A stretch of DNA of 49,156 nucleotides from Coriobacteriia bacterium (GCA_030652345.1 JAUSAU010000092.1:1-49156); one strand, 5' to 3'; positions 36,273 through 47,714 are shown, numbered from the stretch's first letter. Translations and numbers: made by a program. Notes: a model not told the origin generated them from the sequence alone.

Positions 36273-36770
36273 ATGAGGAAGCACGCAGTCGCTTTGTTCG
36301 CCGTGCTGACGGCCGTCGCCATCGTCTTCACGCTGACCGGTTGCGACGCGATCGTGCAGAACGCCGCGAAGAGCGCGGTCGAGGGCGCGACGGGCGTGAA
36401 GGTCAACCAGGACGGCAACGGCATCACCGTGGAAGGCAAGGACGGCGAGGCGATCACCGTAGGCGGCGACAACGCGCTGCCTGAGGGGTTCCCCGCCGAC
36501 ATCCCCGTGTACGAGGGCACGATCTCCGCGTCCATGAAGTCGCCCAAGGGGTTCCTGGTCACCATCGACGCAGCCGATCCGTTGGCGACCGTGGCCGACT
36601 GGTATCGCACGAAACTCGCCGACGAGGGGTGGAAGATCATCAACGACGGGACGATCGGCGAAGGCACCATCTTCACCTGCGAGAAGGCGACGATGGGCCT
36701 GACCGTCGCCGTCGGTCCGGGTACATCGGACAAGCCGACCACCGTACAGATCAGCGCCACACAGAAGTAG
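36273..36770 (+). CDS. Lipoprotein of unknown function
   Basis: This is a 165-residue lipoprotein with a clear signal peptide and lipobox (FTLTGC, Cys24). The mature protein starts with an amphipathic stretch, then repeats of the type DGNGITVEGKDGEAITVGG. A compact domain of about 90 residues contains FPADIPVYEGTISASM and ATVADWYRTKLADEGWKII, a layout common in small actinobacterial lipoproteins of unknown role. GGGGAG lies seven bases before ATG 36273. It is a single-gene unit ending in a strong terminator. Confidence 0.82.
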   Translation: MRKHAVALFAVLTAVAIVFTLTGCDAIVQNAAKSAVEGATGVKVNQDGNGITVEGKDGEAITVGGDNALPEGFPADIPVYEGTISASMKSPKGFLVTIDAADPLATVADWYRTKLADEGWKIINDGTIGEGTIFTCEKATMGLTVAVGPGTSDKPTTVQISATQK

Positions 36771-36798
36771 ACTCTCGGCACTGCGCGCGCGTCCGCAC

Positions 36799-36837
36799 CG
36801 ATGCCCCGTCGCCAACCGCGGCGGGGCATCGTCTTTG
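36799..36837 (+). terminator. Rho-independent terminator after the lipoprotein gene
   Basis: A 14-bp stem (36799-36812 with 36818-36831, one G-U pair), a CAACC loop, and a TCTTTGC tail. Confidence 0.85.
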
Positions 36838-36866
36838 CTCCCACGCCCGTACGTCGTGCTACGATA

Positions 36867-36880
36867 CGAACGCGTGTTCG
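36867..36880. promoter_or_regulatory. LexA (SOS) box upstream of uvrA
   Basis: CGAAC, four bases, GTTCG matches the Gram-positive LexA consensus exactly. It overlaps the -35 region of a possible promoter whose -10 is TACAAT (36895-36900), so LexA binding would block transcription. Confidence 0.8.
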
Positions 36881-36941
36881 ATTGCTCATGTGCGTACAAT
36901 AGTGGTTTGGCGCGGATCACAGCCCGTGAAAGGACCCCGGA

Positions 36942-39848
<2,907 letters not shown>

Positions 39849-39968
39849 GGCGGCTTGGCATACGGGTCGCTCGAAGCGCGGGCGTGCGTGACAGGGTCTC
39901 GGACGCTCCGCTCACCGTAGCGCCGCATACGTTCGCGGGTTCGCCGCTCGTGGCGGCATTGGCACTGA

Positions 39969-39996
39969 TTGACACCGCTTACCTCGCTTCTATAAT
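39969..39996 (+). promoter_or_regulatory. Consensus sigma-70 promoter before the TPR/NHL/hydrogenase block
   Basis: TTGACA (39969-39974), 16 bases, TATAAT (39991-39996): both hexamers match the consensus exactly. The start site would be near 40003, 68 bases before the TPR-protein ATG. Confidence 0.85.
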
Positions 39997-40070
39997 CGGA
40001 ACGGCTCTTCACCCATGGCGCGCCGGAACCATCCCCGGCAGGACCGGCTGCGCATGTCCCCTGGAGTCGC

Positions 40071-41159
40071 ATGGATCCGCTCTCTGACGGCGGGGTGGAC
40101 GCTCCGGCGCCCGCTTCCGCGCCCGACGGCTCGACCGACCCTCGCGTCGCGAGGGGCCTGACGATCGCTGTCTGGTCGGTCGGTGTCGTGCTCGTGGCGT
40201 TCGCGGCGTTCTTCGCCTACAACGTCTACGCGGCGAAGCAGGCGGAGAACGCGGCGTCCCCTTCGTTCCTCGTGATCCAGGCGTTGCAGAAGCAAGTCGA
40301 CGCGAAGCCGCAGGATCAGACGCTGCGTTCGCGCCTCGCTGAGGCTCTCGGCGCGGCCGGTCGCTTCGACGAAGCAAAGGCCCAGCTGGCAGCCGCCATC
40401 AAACTCGATCCCAAGTACGTCGGTGCGTATCAGAACCTCGCCCAGATCGAGCTGCTCCAAAAGGAATACGGACCGGCAGAGACCCACCTCAAGAAGCTCC
40501 TGGAGCTCAGCGCCACCGGCGAGTACCAGGGCGTGAACCAGCGCCGCGAACTCGCGTTCTTCCATCTCGGCGAGATCGCGCTCATCCAGAAGCGATGGGA
40601 GGATGCGATCGGCTACTTCAAGTCGGCCATCCGCATGAGGAAGGACGCGTCGGACACGTACCTCCGCCTCGGGCAAGCGTACCTCGGGCTCGGCGACAAG
40701 GGGTCCGCACGGGAGCAGATCGGGATCGCGCTCAAGTTCGACCCGCGTTTCCCCGAGGCCCTGTTCGAGATGGGCAAGCTGGATCTCGCGGCCGGTGACA
40801 AGGTGAACGCCGCGTGGAACTTCCGCGCCTCGCTCGACGCCATGCCGGACGCCCAGCCGGCCCAGGATGCCCTCGACTCCATCGGCACGTACACGGAGTG
40901 GTATGCGAAGGCCGTCGAGGCGTTCAAGGCCGGCCGCTTCGAGGACGCGCACGATGCGGTCAGGATCTCCAGAGCCTTGGATCCCACGAGCTTCGATGCG
41001 GCCATGCTGCACGGGCAGGTACTCGAGAAGCTCGGCGACCCGACGAGCGCCGTGGATGCGTATACGATCGCACTCAAGACCAAGCCGGATGACAAGGCGG
41101 CGGCTGACGCGCTGAAGCGCGCCAAGGCCGCGGCGGCGAAGAAGAAGGCGGACAAGTGA
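40071..41159 (+). CDS. Membrane-anchored TPR protein
   Basis: This 362-residue protein has a cytoplasmic N-terminus of about 27 residues, one membrane helix (about 30-52) and an exported TPR domain. Repeats are visible at LRSRLAEALGAAGRFDEAKA, AYQNLAQIELLQKEYGPAET, FFHLGEIALIQKRWEDAIGY, TYLRLGQAYLGLGDKGSARE and ALFEMGKLDLAAGDK, plus a C-terminal pair. Such arrays bind other proteins. TGGAG lies four bases before the ATG. The stop overlaps the next start by GTGA, so it forms a coupled pair with the NHL-repeat protein and may help assemble the extracytoplasmic hydrogenase or cytochrome (inference). The end is a Lys/Ala-rich tail. Confidence 0.88.
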   Translation: MDPLSDGGVDAPAPASAPDGSTDPRVARGLTIAVWSVGVVLVAFAAFFAYNVYAAKQAENAASPSFLVIQALQKQVDAKPQDQTLRSRLAEALGAAGRFDEAKAQLAAAIKLDPKYVGAYQNLAQIELLQKEYGPAETHLKKLLELSATGEYQGVNQRRELAFFHLGEIALIQKRWEDAIGYFKSAIRMRKDASDTYLRLGQAYLGLGDKGSAREQIGIALKFDPRFPEALFEMGKLDLAAGDKVNAAWNFRASLDAMPDAQPAQDALDSIGTYTEWYAKAVEAFKAGRFEDAHDAVRISRALDPTSFDAAMLHGQVLEKLGDPTSAVDAYTIALKTKPDDKAAADALKRAKAAAAKKKADK

Positions 41160-42652
41160 AGAAGCGCCAGAAGCGTCAGATCGTCGCCCTGGCAGTGCTC
41201 CTGCTCCTGCTCGCCCTTCTCGGCGTGTGGTACGTCAACTTCCAGGCCACCAAGAGCCTCGTGATCGACCTTCGTGCGTCCGATCCGGACACCGTCGCAC
41301 CGCCCGTCTATCTGTACTCGTTCGCGGGCACGGGCACCAACCGTGTCCAGCGTCCGATCGGTGTGCTCGCGTTCGACGGTTCGGTCTACGTCACCGACGG
41401 TCAGGGCGGGCAGGTCGTCCAGTTCCGCGAGAACGGCGCGTTCGTGCGGATCATCGGCAAGGGCAAGCTCAAGACCCCGATCTACGTCGCACGCAACCCG
41501 AAGGACGGCAACCTCTACATCTCTGACCGTCGTCTTCGCGCGGTCATGATCTTCACGCCGGACGGACGCTACGTGCGTACGTTCGACCCTGCTCTTCCCA
41601 AGAGCGAGCTCCCCAAGTTCGACGTCGGCACGGACCAGTGGGTACCCGTCGCCATCGGTTTCGCTCCGGACGGGACGATGTACGTCACCGAGCTGCTCAA
41701 CGGCCACCGCATGCTGATCTTCGGTCCCGACGGGAAGTTCCGCCGATCCGTCGGCACGATCGGTCTCGCACCGAAGGCGACCGAGGCTCCCGAGCGCTTC
41801 CAGTTCCCGAACTCGGTCAAGGTCCAGAAGAACGAGGTCTGGGTCGTCGACAGCAATAACAGGCGTATGCAGGTCTTCGACCTGAAGGGCACCTTCAAGC
41901 GCCTCATGCCGGTCTCGGGTCTTCCTCGCGGCGTCGCCTTCCTGCCCGCCGGTGCTCTCGCGACGTCCTCGACCGCCGACAAGATGGTGGTCGTCGACGT
42001 TCTCAGCCACGACGCGACCATCTGGAACACCGCAGGCAAGAAGCTGGCCGTCTTCGGCGAGCGCGGTGTGCTCGAGGGGCAGTTCAACTTCCCCAACGAC
42101 GTGAGCATCGGCAGCAGATCTCTCATCTTCATCACCGACACGCAGAACGGGCGTGTGCAGGCGTGGGGATGGAGGCAGAACCTCAGCCCTGTCCCGGCGG
42201 TCCTGCCGAGCAATCCCACCTGGTGCCTGGCATTCCTGCCGCTCCTGCTGATACCGTTGCTCTTCCGCCGGAAGAAGTTCTACGCCACCACCGACTTCAT
42301 CGACGCGATGATCCTTGTGGACCGCGTCCCGGCCATGGCCCGTCGCCGGTATCGCTGGTTGGTCTCTGCTGAGACCTACGAACAGTTCCGGGATCGCAGC
42401 GAGGGTGAGGTCCGCTTTGCCGACCTGCTCGAGGCTACGGAGCACTCGGAGACCGACGCAGCTGAGCTGGTCCGCAGGCTCGACTTGGAGAAGGATCAGG
42501 CGCGTACGCTGGCGAGCGCTCAGCGTGTGAAGGTGTTCTGCACTGAGAGCGCGGAGCTGCGTCGCCTGGCGAAGCTCCTAGAGATCGAGGTACTGAACCG
42601 TGACGAGTACCTCGAGCGCTTCGGCGGCGGTGTCGCTGTGAAGGGCGAGTGA
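41156..42652 (+). CDS. Membrane NHL-repeat protein with cytosolic PIN-like tail
   Basis: This is a 498-residue protein of two halves. After a membrane helix (about 8-26) comes an exported beta-propeller of NHL repeats (about 60-340), seen in RPIGVLAFDGSVYVTDGQGG, TPIYVARNPKDGNLYISDRR, VAIGFAPDGTMYVTELLNGH and FPNDVSIGSRSLIFITDTQN. A second membrane helix (about 355-375) leads to a cytosolic domain of about 120 residues. Its ends, DFIDAMILVDRVP and VFCTESAELRRLAKLLEIEV, look like the first and last strands of a PIN fold. Catalytic acidic residues are incomplete, so nuclease activity is doubtful. GTG 41156 overlaps the TPR stop. Confidence 0.85.
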   Translation: MKKRQKRQIVALAVLLLLLALLGVWYVNFQATKSLVIDLRASDPDTVAPPVYLYSFAGTGTNRVQRPIGVLAFDGSVYVTDGQGGQVVQFRENGAFVRIIGKGKLKTPIYVARNPKDGNLYISDRRLRAVMIFTPDGRYVRTFDPALPKSELPKFDVGTDQWVPVAIGFAPDGTMYVTELLNGHRMLIFGPDGKFRRSVGTIGLAPKATEAPERFQFPNSVKVQKNEVWVVDSNNRRMQVFDLKGTFKRLMPVSGLPRGVAFLPAGALATSSTADKMVVVDVLSHDATIWNTAGKKLAVFGERGVLEGQFNFPNDVSIGSRSLIFITDTQNGRVQAWGWRQNLSPVPAVLPSNPTWCLAFLPLLLIPLLFRRKKFYATTDFIDAMILVDRVPAMARRRYRWLVSAETYEQFRDRSEGEVRFADLLEATEHSETDAAELVRRLDLEKDQARTLASAQRVKVFCTESAELRRLAKLLEIEVLNRDEYLERFGGGVAVKGE

Positions 42653-43006
42653 CGAACGGCTGATACTCGGTATTGCGCACGCATGCTCCACGCGCGTACT
42701 GTGTGATGGACTGAACGTAACAGTTGTTACATAGGTCTTTGGTTTCCAGTTCTTAGACAACTGCATAGTGATCATGATTCCGCGGGTCGGAGCCGGCACG
42801 AAGACCTCAGCGGAGCGGTTTCCGTGGCGTCGTATGGCGCCAGGCGGGATCGCTTCCTCGCAATGTGAGTCTTCGAAGCGCTGCCTCCGTCCGTTGTCCA
42901 GGGAGAACCTGACAATGAACAAGGAGGTGGCGCTTCTCTTCGTTCTCCCTGGTTAGAGCAGGTTTCGTCAGTCTCTGGGAGTTGAATGAAGGAGGTCAGA
43001 AGGGAT
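42653..43006 (+). promoter_or_regulatory. Long leader/promoter region of the hydrogenase genes
   Basis: These 354 bases hold no convincing gene. From 5' to 3' I see a dyad GTAACA-gt-TGTTAC (42717-42730), an AT-rich part to about 42780, a short stem CGCTTC/GAAGCG (42851-42856, 42875-42880), and a perfect 11-bp inverted repeat (42898-42908 with 42942-42952). The loop of the last one holds AAGGAGG and a 13-codon open frame (42915-42956). The layout suggests an operator plus a structured mRNA leader. It matches no riboswitch I recognise. Confidence 0.55.
42717..42730. promoter_or_regulatory. Dyad-symmetric candidate operator before the hydrogenase genes
   Basis: GTAACA and TGTTAC are perfect inverted arms with a two-base spacer, in a locally AT-rich context 65 bases after the NHL gene. 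The regulator is unknown. Confidence 0.5.
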
Positions 43007-44413
43007 ATGGCACTAACCAGACGAGAGTTCGTCTCCACGCTGGGTCTGCTCGCCGCGTCCGCAGGCATGAGCCAGGCGGACCTGGCGAAGGTCACCGAGG
43101 CGTTCGGCCACGCGAGCCCGGCTGCCGTTCCGGGCATCTGGAGCGGCCCTTGGTCCACCAAGCCCAAGGTCGTGTGGGTACACGGAGCTGAGTGCACGGG
43201 TTGTTCGACGTCGCTGCTGAGCCTGTACGAAGATGCGCGCGGCGTTGCGGTTCCCGGACACGCGCTCGGTGACATCTCGACCGCGACCGCACTCAACATC
43301 GTGGCCAACGGCACGGTCAAGGCCACCGGCCTTGCCGCCGCAGATCTCGGCAGCAAGACGCTCGACGCCACCAACCACCCGAACGGTCACCGCACGCTGG
43401 TGAACACGAACCTGAACGTCGACGGCAGCGCGTACGCGGTCAACATCGCCGACGTGCTCATCGACTTCATCGATCTGCAGTACCACGAGACGATCATGGG
43501 TATGGGCGGGGACGAAGCCTACGCCTACCTGAAGGACCAGATGGACACCAACGACGGCACGCCCTACGTGCTCGTCGTCGAAGGTGCCGTCCAGGACATC
43601 AGCAACCCCGGCTACTGGGGCAAGACCAAGACCGCGACGAGTGCGCCGTGGTGCTCGATCGGCATGGACGGCCGCGCCGACACCGTCGGCGAACTGAGCT
43701 TCGACCACGTGGTCGAGGCTCTGGCCACCAGCGCCGACTGCGTCGCCGTCGTCGCCATCGGTCAGTGCGCCGCCTTCGGCGGTTACCCGGCCTGCATCGG
43801 CCCGGACCTCGCGGCCAAGCCCAGCGGCACCAAGAGCCAGACCGGTGCCAAGGGCGTGCACGACTTCCTCATCGCCAAGGGCTACGGACACGGCACGGCC
43901 AACCCGTCGGCCGACAAGGTCATCAACGTCCCGGGCTGCCCGGTCAACCCGTGGTGGTTCACACTCACGGTCGTGGCCTGGCTCGTCGACGCGGTGACCG
44001 CCACCGGCACCTCCAACGGTGCCCTCGGTATCCTCAACGGCAGCCTCGGCATCGTCGGTGGCGTGGACAACCAGCGCCGCCTGCTCGCCGTCTATGGCGA
44101 TCTGCTCCATGGCCCGTACTGCCCGCGCTACCCGAAGTACGCGGCACGCATCTTCGCCACCAAGCCCGGCGACGACGGCTGCCTGAAGAACATCGGGTGC
44201 AAGGGTCTCTATACGCGCTCTTCCTGCGGACGCCACGGCTGGAACGCCCAGCAGCCGCAGAACGCGCTGGGTGCGCCCGCTGAAGCGGTGCACAACAGCC
44301 TTCCCGGAACAACGACCCCCATTGGCGGCTGCTGTCTGACGGCCGGTGCCCCGTGTATGGGCTGCACCGAGAAGGGCTATCCCGATGCCTTCACGCCGTT
44401 CGTCGTCCGCTAG
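43007..44413 (+). CDS. [NiFe] hydrogenase small subunit with Tat signal
   Basis: This electron-transfer subunit of an uptake-type hydrogenase carries three Fe-S clusters. The 468-residue precursor begins with a twin-arginine signal (LTRREFVSTLGLLAASAG), so it is exported folded. Proximal-cluster Cys are in AECTGCSTSLL (63, 66), AIGQCAAFGG (254) and NVPGCPVNPWW (311). The distal cluster has His368 in LLHGPYC with Cys372, Cys392 and Cys398. The medial cluster uses RSSC, CCLTAGAPCMGC. About 65 extra residues (80-145) separate the first motif from the ADVLIDFIDLQYHETIM strand, and there is no C-terminal membrane helix. ATG 43007 is eleven bases after AAGGAGG; ATG 42986 is a possible earlier start. 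Confidence 0.93.
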   Translation: MALTRREFVSTLGLLAASAGMSQADLAKVTEAFGHASPAAVPGIWSGPWSTKPKVVWVHGAECTGCSTSLLSLYEDARGVAVPGHALGDISTATALNIVANGTVKATGLAAADLGSKTLDATNHPNGHRTLVNTNLNVDGSAYAVNIADVLIDFIDLQYHETIMGMGGDEAYAYLKDQMDTNDGTPYVLVVEGAVQDISNPGYWGKTKTATSAPWCSIGMDGRADTVGELSFDHVVEALATSADCVAVVAIGQCAAFGGYPACIGPDLAAKPSGTKSQTGAKGVHDFLIAKGYGHGTANPSADKVINVPGCPVNPWWFTLTVVAWLVDAVTATGTSNGALGILNGSLGIVGGVDNQRRLLAVYGDLLHGPYCPRYPKYAARIFATKPGDDGCLKNIGCKGLYTRSSCGRHGWNAQQPQNALGAPAEAVHNSLPGTTTPIGGCCLTAGAPCMGCTEKGYPDAFTPFVVR

Positions 44414-44435
44414 AGCTGGGAGAGGAGGAAAGTAG

Positions 44436-46376
44436 ATGGCAACCACCAAGCTTTATGAAGTCGACCCGATCTCCCGCATCGAGGGTCACCTCGGCGTCAA
44501 GGTCACGGTCGATGATGTCACCGGCAAGATCACCGAAGCCGACGCCCATGGCAACCTGTGGCGCGGTTTCGAGAACTTCCTGGTCGGCCGTCGTGCAAAC
44601 GACGCGATCACGTTCACGCAGCGTATCTGCGGCGTCTGCCCGGTCCCGCACGGCACGGCCGCGACGTTCGCGGCTGACAGCGTCATGGGAGTCAGCAACG
44701 GCTACCTGACGTTCGCCCAGCGCGACTCGGTCGGAACGTCTGACGACGGCATCCCGAAGGCCGCCGTTCTCGTCCGCAACATGATCCTCGGCTCCGAGTT
44801 CCTGATGTCGAGCATCACGCACTTCTACCACCTCGTGGCACAGAGCTACGTCCAGGGCCCGCCGATCCCGCCGTGGACCCCGTACTTCCCCCAGGCCCAG
44901 TACGCGCCGCTGCTGGTCAATAACGGTGGCCCGTTGGGTGCGGCTCGTGCCGTGCCTGCCGTCGACGGCACCGGCAAGCCGGTGGACCTGTGGTCCGCGG
45001 TCATCAAGCAGTACGTCAAGGCGCTGCGCATCCGTCGCCTGACCTTCGAGGCCGGTGCGCTCTTCGCCGGTCGTATGCCGATGGTCTCCGCACTGGTCGC
45101 CGGCGGCACGACGAACCGCTTCGCCACCCGCCAGGAGTTCATCGACAAGTGCGATGCGTTCAAGGCCGCGATGGACGAGGTCGGCCGGTTCGTGATCTCC
45201 GAGTACATCCCGCTCGCTCTCACGCTGTCCTACCTCTATCCCGAGTACGACAACATCAACAACGTCGGCGGCCAGGGCTACGGCGGCGGCGTGGGCAACT
45301 TCCTCGCCTGGGGCGGTTTCCCCGGTATCGATGAGGCAGGCACACTCTTCCTCAAGGGCGGCGTGAAGCTCAAGGGCGGCGCGACGACGAACCTGCTGGT
45401 CAACCGTGCCAACCTCGGTGCGGCCAAGACAGCCGTCGAGACCAACCTCCGCGAGGTCATCACGCGCTCCCGCTACGCGAACACCGGTGGCTACGAGGGT
45501 GGCGACACCGCCTATCCGGGCTCTGTCGTGCGCACCGAGCCGAGCCGCGATTCCGCGGCCAAGTACTCATGGATGAAGGCCCCGCGCTGGGGCGGCAACC
45601 CGATGGAAGTCGGTCCGCTCGCGCGCATGGTCATCAACGGCAAGTACCTGGACGACGGTGGCCTGCTCGTCAGCAACGCCCCGACCGCTCCGGCTGCCGT
45701 GCAGGCCTACTACGCGCTGTATGTCAGCGGCGCCGGCCTGGACACCACGGTCCTCCACGCCGACCTGGTCAACGGCCTCGCCGGCTCGCTCGGCGGCGGC
45801 GCAGCGGCGCTCGCGGCGGTCGGCGGCCACATCCTCGGACTGCGTGGCGGACTCTCCACCATGGACCGCCTGCGCGCCCGTGCGATCGAGTCGTTCTGGA
45901 TGATCAACATGCTGCTCGGAGGCGTCACCAAGGGCGCGAACTCCGACGCCATGACGTTCTCCGGTGGCCTGGTCGACGAGCTCAAGGCCCTGTGGCCCGT
46001 GGGCGACGCGACCGGCCCGTCGTTCTACCGCAACACCGCAGCCCCGCTGGCCGTCACCTCCGGCTACGGTCTGGTCGAGGCGCCCCGTGGCGCTCTGGGC
46101 CACTTCGTCACCGCGTCCGGTGGCAAGATCTCGTCCTACCAGTGCGTCGTCCCCACCACGTGGAACGGCTCCCCCAAGGACGGCACCGGTGTGGTCAACG
46201 AGGGCAACACCAGCGCCACCAAGCGTGGCCCGATCGAGCAGGCGATGATCGGTACGCCGTTCGACGCCACCGTCTCGATCGCCGCAGCAGGCACCAAGCG
46301 CGCCGCACTCAGCGGTGTCGAGGTCCTGCGCGTCGCCCAGTCATTCGATCCGTGCATCGCATGCGCGGTCCACTAG
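44436..46376 (+). CDS. [NiFe] hydrogenase large subunit, encoded in mature form
   Basis: This is the catalytic subunit with the NiFe(CN)2CO site. The 646-residue protein has the L0/L1 motifs PISRIEGHLG and TQRICGVCP (Cys65, Cys68), and the C-terminal L2 motif DPCIACAVH (Cys640, Cys643). The four Ni ligands are Cys, so it is not of the NiFeSe type. The reading frame stops directly after the His of L2; most relatives carry a further peptide that a maturation protease removes. It is longer than usual, with a Gly/Ala-rich insertion after VNGLAGSLGGGAAALAAVGG. GGAGAGGAGGAAAG lies just before the ATG. It follows the small subunit by 22 bases. A Coriobacteria-type uptake group is possible. Confidence 0.93.
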   Translation: MATTKLYEVDPISRIEGHLGVKVTVDDVTGKITEADAHGNLWRGFENFLVGRRANDAITFTQRICGVCPVPHGTAATFAADSVMGVSNGYLTFAQRDSVGTSDDGIPKAAVLVRNMILGSEFLMSSITHFYHLVAQSYVQGPPIPPWTPYFPQAQYAPLLVNNGGPLGAARAVPAVDGTGKPVDLWSAVIKQYVKALRIRRLTFEAGALFAGRMPMVSALVAGGTTNRFATRQEFIDKCDAFKAAMDEVGRFVISEYIPLALTLSYLYPEYDNINNVGGQGYGGGVGNFLAWGGFPGIDEAGTLFLKGGVKLKGGATTNLLVNRANLGAAKTAVETNLREVITRSRYANTGGYEGGDTAYPGSVVRTEPSRDSAAKYSWMKAPRWGGNPMEVGPLARMVINGKYLDDGGLLVSNAPTAPAAVQAYYALYVSGAGLDTTVLHADLVNGLAGSLGGGAAALAAVGGHILGLRGGLSTMDRLRARAIESFWMINMLLGGVTKGANSDAMTFSGGLVDELKALWPVGDATGPSFYRNTAAPLAVTSGYGLVEAPRGALGHFVTASGGKISSYQCVVPTTWNGSPKDGTGVVNEGNTSATKRGPIEQAMIGTPFDATVSIAAAGTKRAALSGVEVLRVAQSFDPCIACAVH

Positions 46377-46399
46377 CCAAGCCGTCGGAGGTGAAAACT

Positions 46400-47671
46400 G
46401 TGAAGAGATTCGCTCTTGTTCTTTCGATCGCGGCGGTCCTGGTCTTTGCCATGACCGGCCTCGCGTTCGCCAACTTCGGCCCCCACGGCGGCTACACGCA
46501 GGACACCGACGCGTGCGCCGGTTGTCACCGCGCCCACACGTCGTTCTCGTCGATCACGTGGGTCGGCCGGGACAACGTCGGCGGACGCAGCGCACTGCTC
46601 GTGTCCGACGCGACCAACATGACCGACTTCTGCTACGCGTGCCACGGCGACGGAGCTCCCGGCGCCAGCACCAACGTGCAGATGGGTATCTTCGACACCG
46701 GCCCCACGGCGGTCACGAACTCCTCGTTCAACGCCACCCTCAACGCCGGCGGTTTCGAGATGCTCGGCGCGGCCGCACCGGTCATGTCCGCACACGACAT
46801 GCGTGCTGCCAACCAGGGGCCGCTCGTGCCCTGGGGCTTCCGTGACCCGACGTCGGGTGCTTCCAACCTGACCGTCCTTCCGCAGTTCACGTGCACGAGC
46901 TGCCACGATCCGCACGGCAGCTCCAACTACCGTCTGCTCAAGGACCAGGTCAACGGCATCGCGGTCGGCGGCTACAACGCCGGCGGCGCACCGACGCCCT
47001 ACGTCATCTCGAACGAGGCCGGCTATCCGTCCGGTGGCTTCAAGAAGGGCGCCGACGGCGTCGCTGACGTCGCGGCCTACGTGCCCAACTACACCGCACC
47101 CCAGTACGCCAAGGGCAATGCGGCCACCAACGGCAAGGCCATGTCGGCATGGTGCTCGGGCTGTCACACCGCCTACAGCGAGGCAGCCGCGACCGCCTAC
47201 GATTACGGCGCATACGAGAGTGTCCGTGCCACCAGCGGTTCCGGCTTCGTCGGCACCGTCGGCAACCGTGTCCGCTACCGTCACCAGGTGGACATCCCCC
47301 TGCTGATGGGCCAGGGTCCCGGTCGTGCGCTCAACGTCGAGCTGATCGACGACAAGGGTCTGCCGCTCGAGATGGGTATCGGCCTGCTCGCCGGAGGCGC
47401 GACGCACACCTCGGCCAAGATATGGGATGAGACCGGCAACATCTCGTGCCTGACGTGCCACTTCGCGCACGGCTCGGATGCGACGATGGCCGGCTTCGCC
47501 GTGGCCGAGCTGACCACGAGCGCCGTCGGCGCCGTCCCGGTCACCGTCACGCCGGGCGTCACGACTTCGTTGGCCAACCAGGGCAACCCCCTGGGCGTGA
47601 ACCCGAACTTCTCGGGTGCGATGCTGCGCTACGACAACCGTGGCGTGTGTGAGCGCTGCCACAACAAGTAA
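46400..47671 (+). CDS. Secreted hexaheme c-type cytochrome
   Basis: This 423-residue exported cytochrome has a signal peptide (about 1-24, ending in LAFA). Six CxxCH heme sites are present at residues 39-43, 78-82, 165-169, 252-256, 350-354 and 417-421, the last two residues from the end. Several are of the doubled-CxxCH type with following HG or DPHG (CHDPHGS, CHFAHGS), which may supply distal His ligands. No membrane anchor other than the signal is evident. GTG 46400 has GGAGG eight bases upstream; GTG 46391 overlaps that site. It lies 23 bases after the hydrogenase large subunit and probably accepts its electrons. Confidence 0.93.
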   Translation: MKRFALVLSIAAVLVFAMTGLAFANFGPHGGYTQDTDACAGCHRAHTSFSSITWVGRDNVGGRSALLVSDATNMTDFCYACHGDGAPGASTNVQMGIFDTGPTAVTNSSFNATLNAGGFEMLGAAAPVMSAHDMRAANQGPLVPWGFRDPTSGASNLTVLPQFTCTSCHDPHGSSNYRLLKDQVNGIAVGGYNAGGAPTPYVISNEAGYPSGGFKKGADGVADVAAYVPNYTAPQYAKGNAATNGKAMSAWCSGCHTAYSEAAATAYDYGAYESVRATSGSGFVGTVGNRVRYRHQVDIPLLMGQGPGRALNVELIDDKGLPLEMGIGLLAGGATHTSAKIWDETGNISCLTCHFAHGSDATMAGFAVAELTTSAVGAVPVTVTPGVTTSLANQGNPLGVNPNFSGAMLRYDNRGVCERCHNK

Positions 47672-47714
47672 GACCGATCGTCCCGCGCGCACACGTCGCG
47701 AGCGGGTGCACGAG

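Noticed and set aside
39849..40068. A tRNA or other small RNA gene between uvrA and the TPR gene
   Set aside because: A GTTCG occurs, but no acceptor stem, anticodon arm or full T arm can be formed. Only a consensus promoter is evident.
43013..44449. A long open frame antisense to the hydrogenase small subunit
   Set aside because: It is composition-driven; the plus strand has all Fe-S ligands of a real hydrogenase subunit.
44436..46376. A NiFeSe hydrogenase with selenocysteine
   Set aside because: Both nickel-binding motifs read Cys (CGVC and DPCIAC), with no in-frame TGA.
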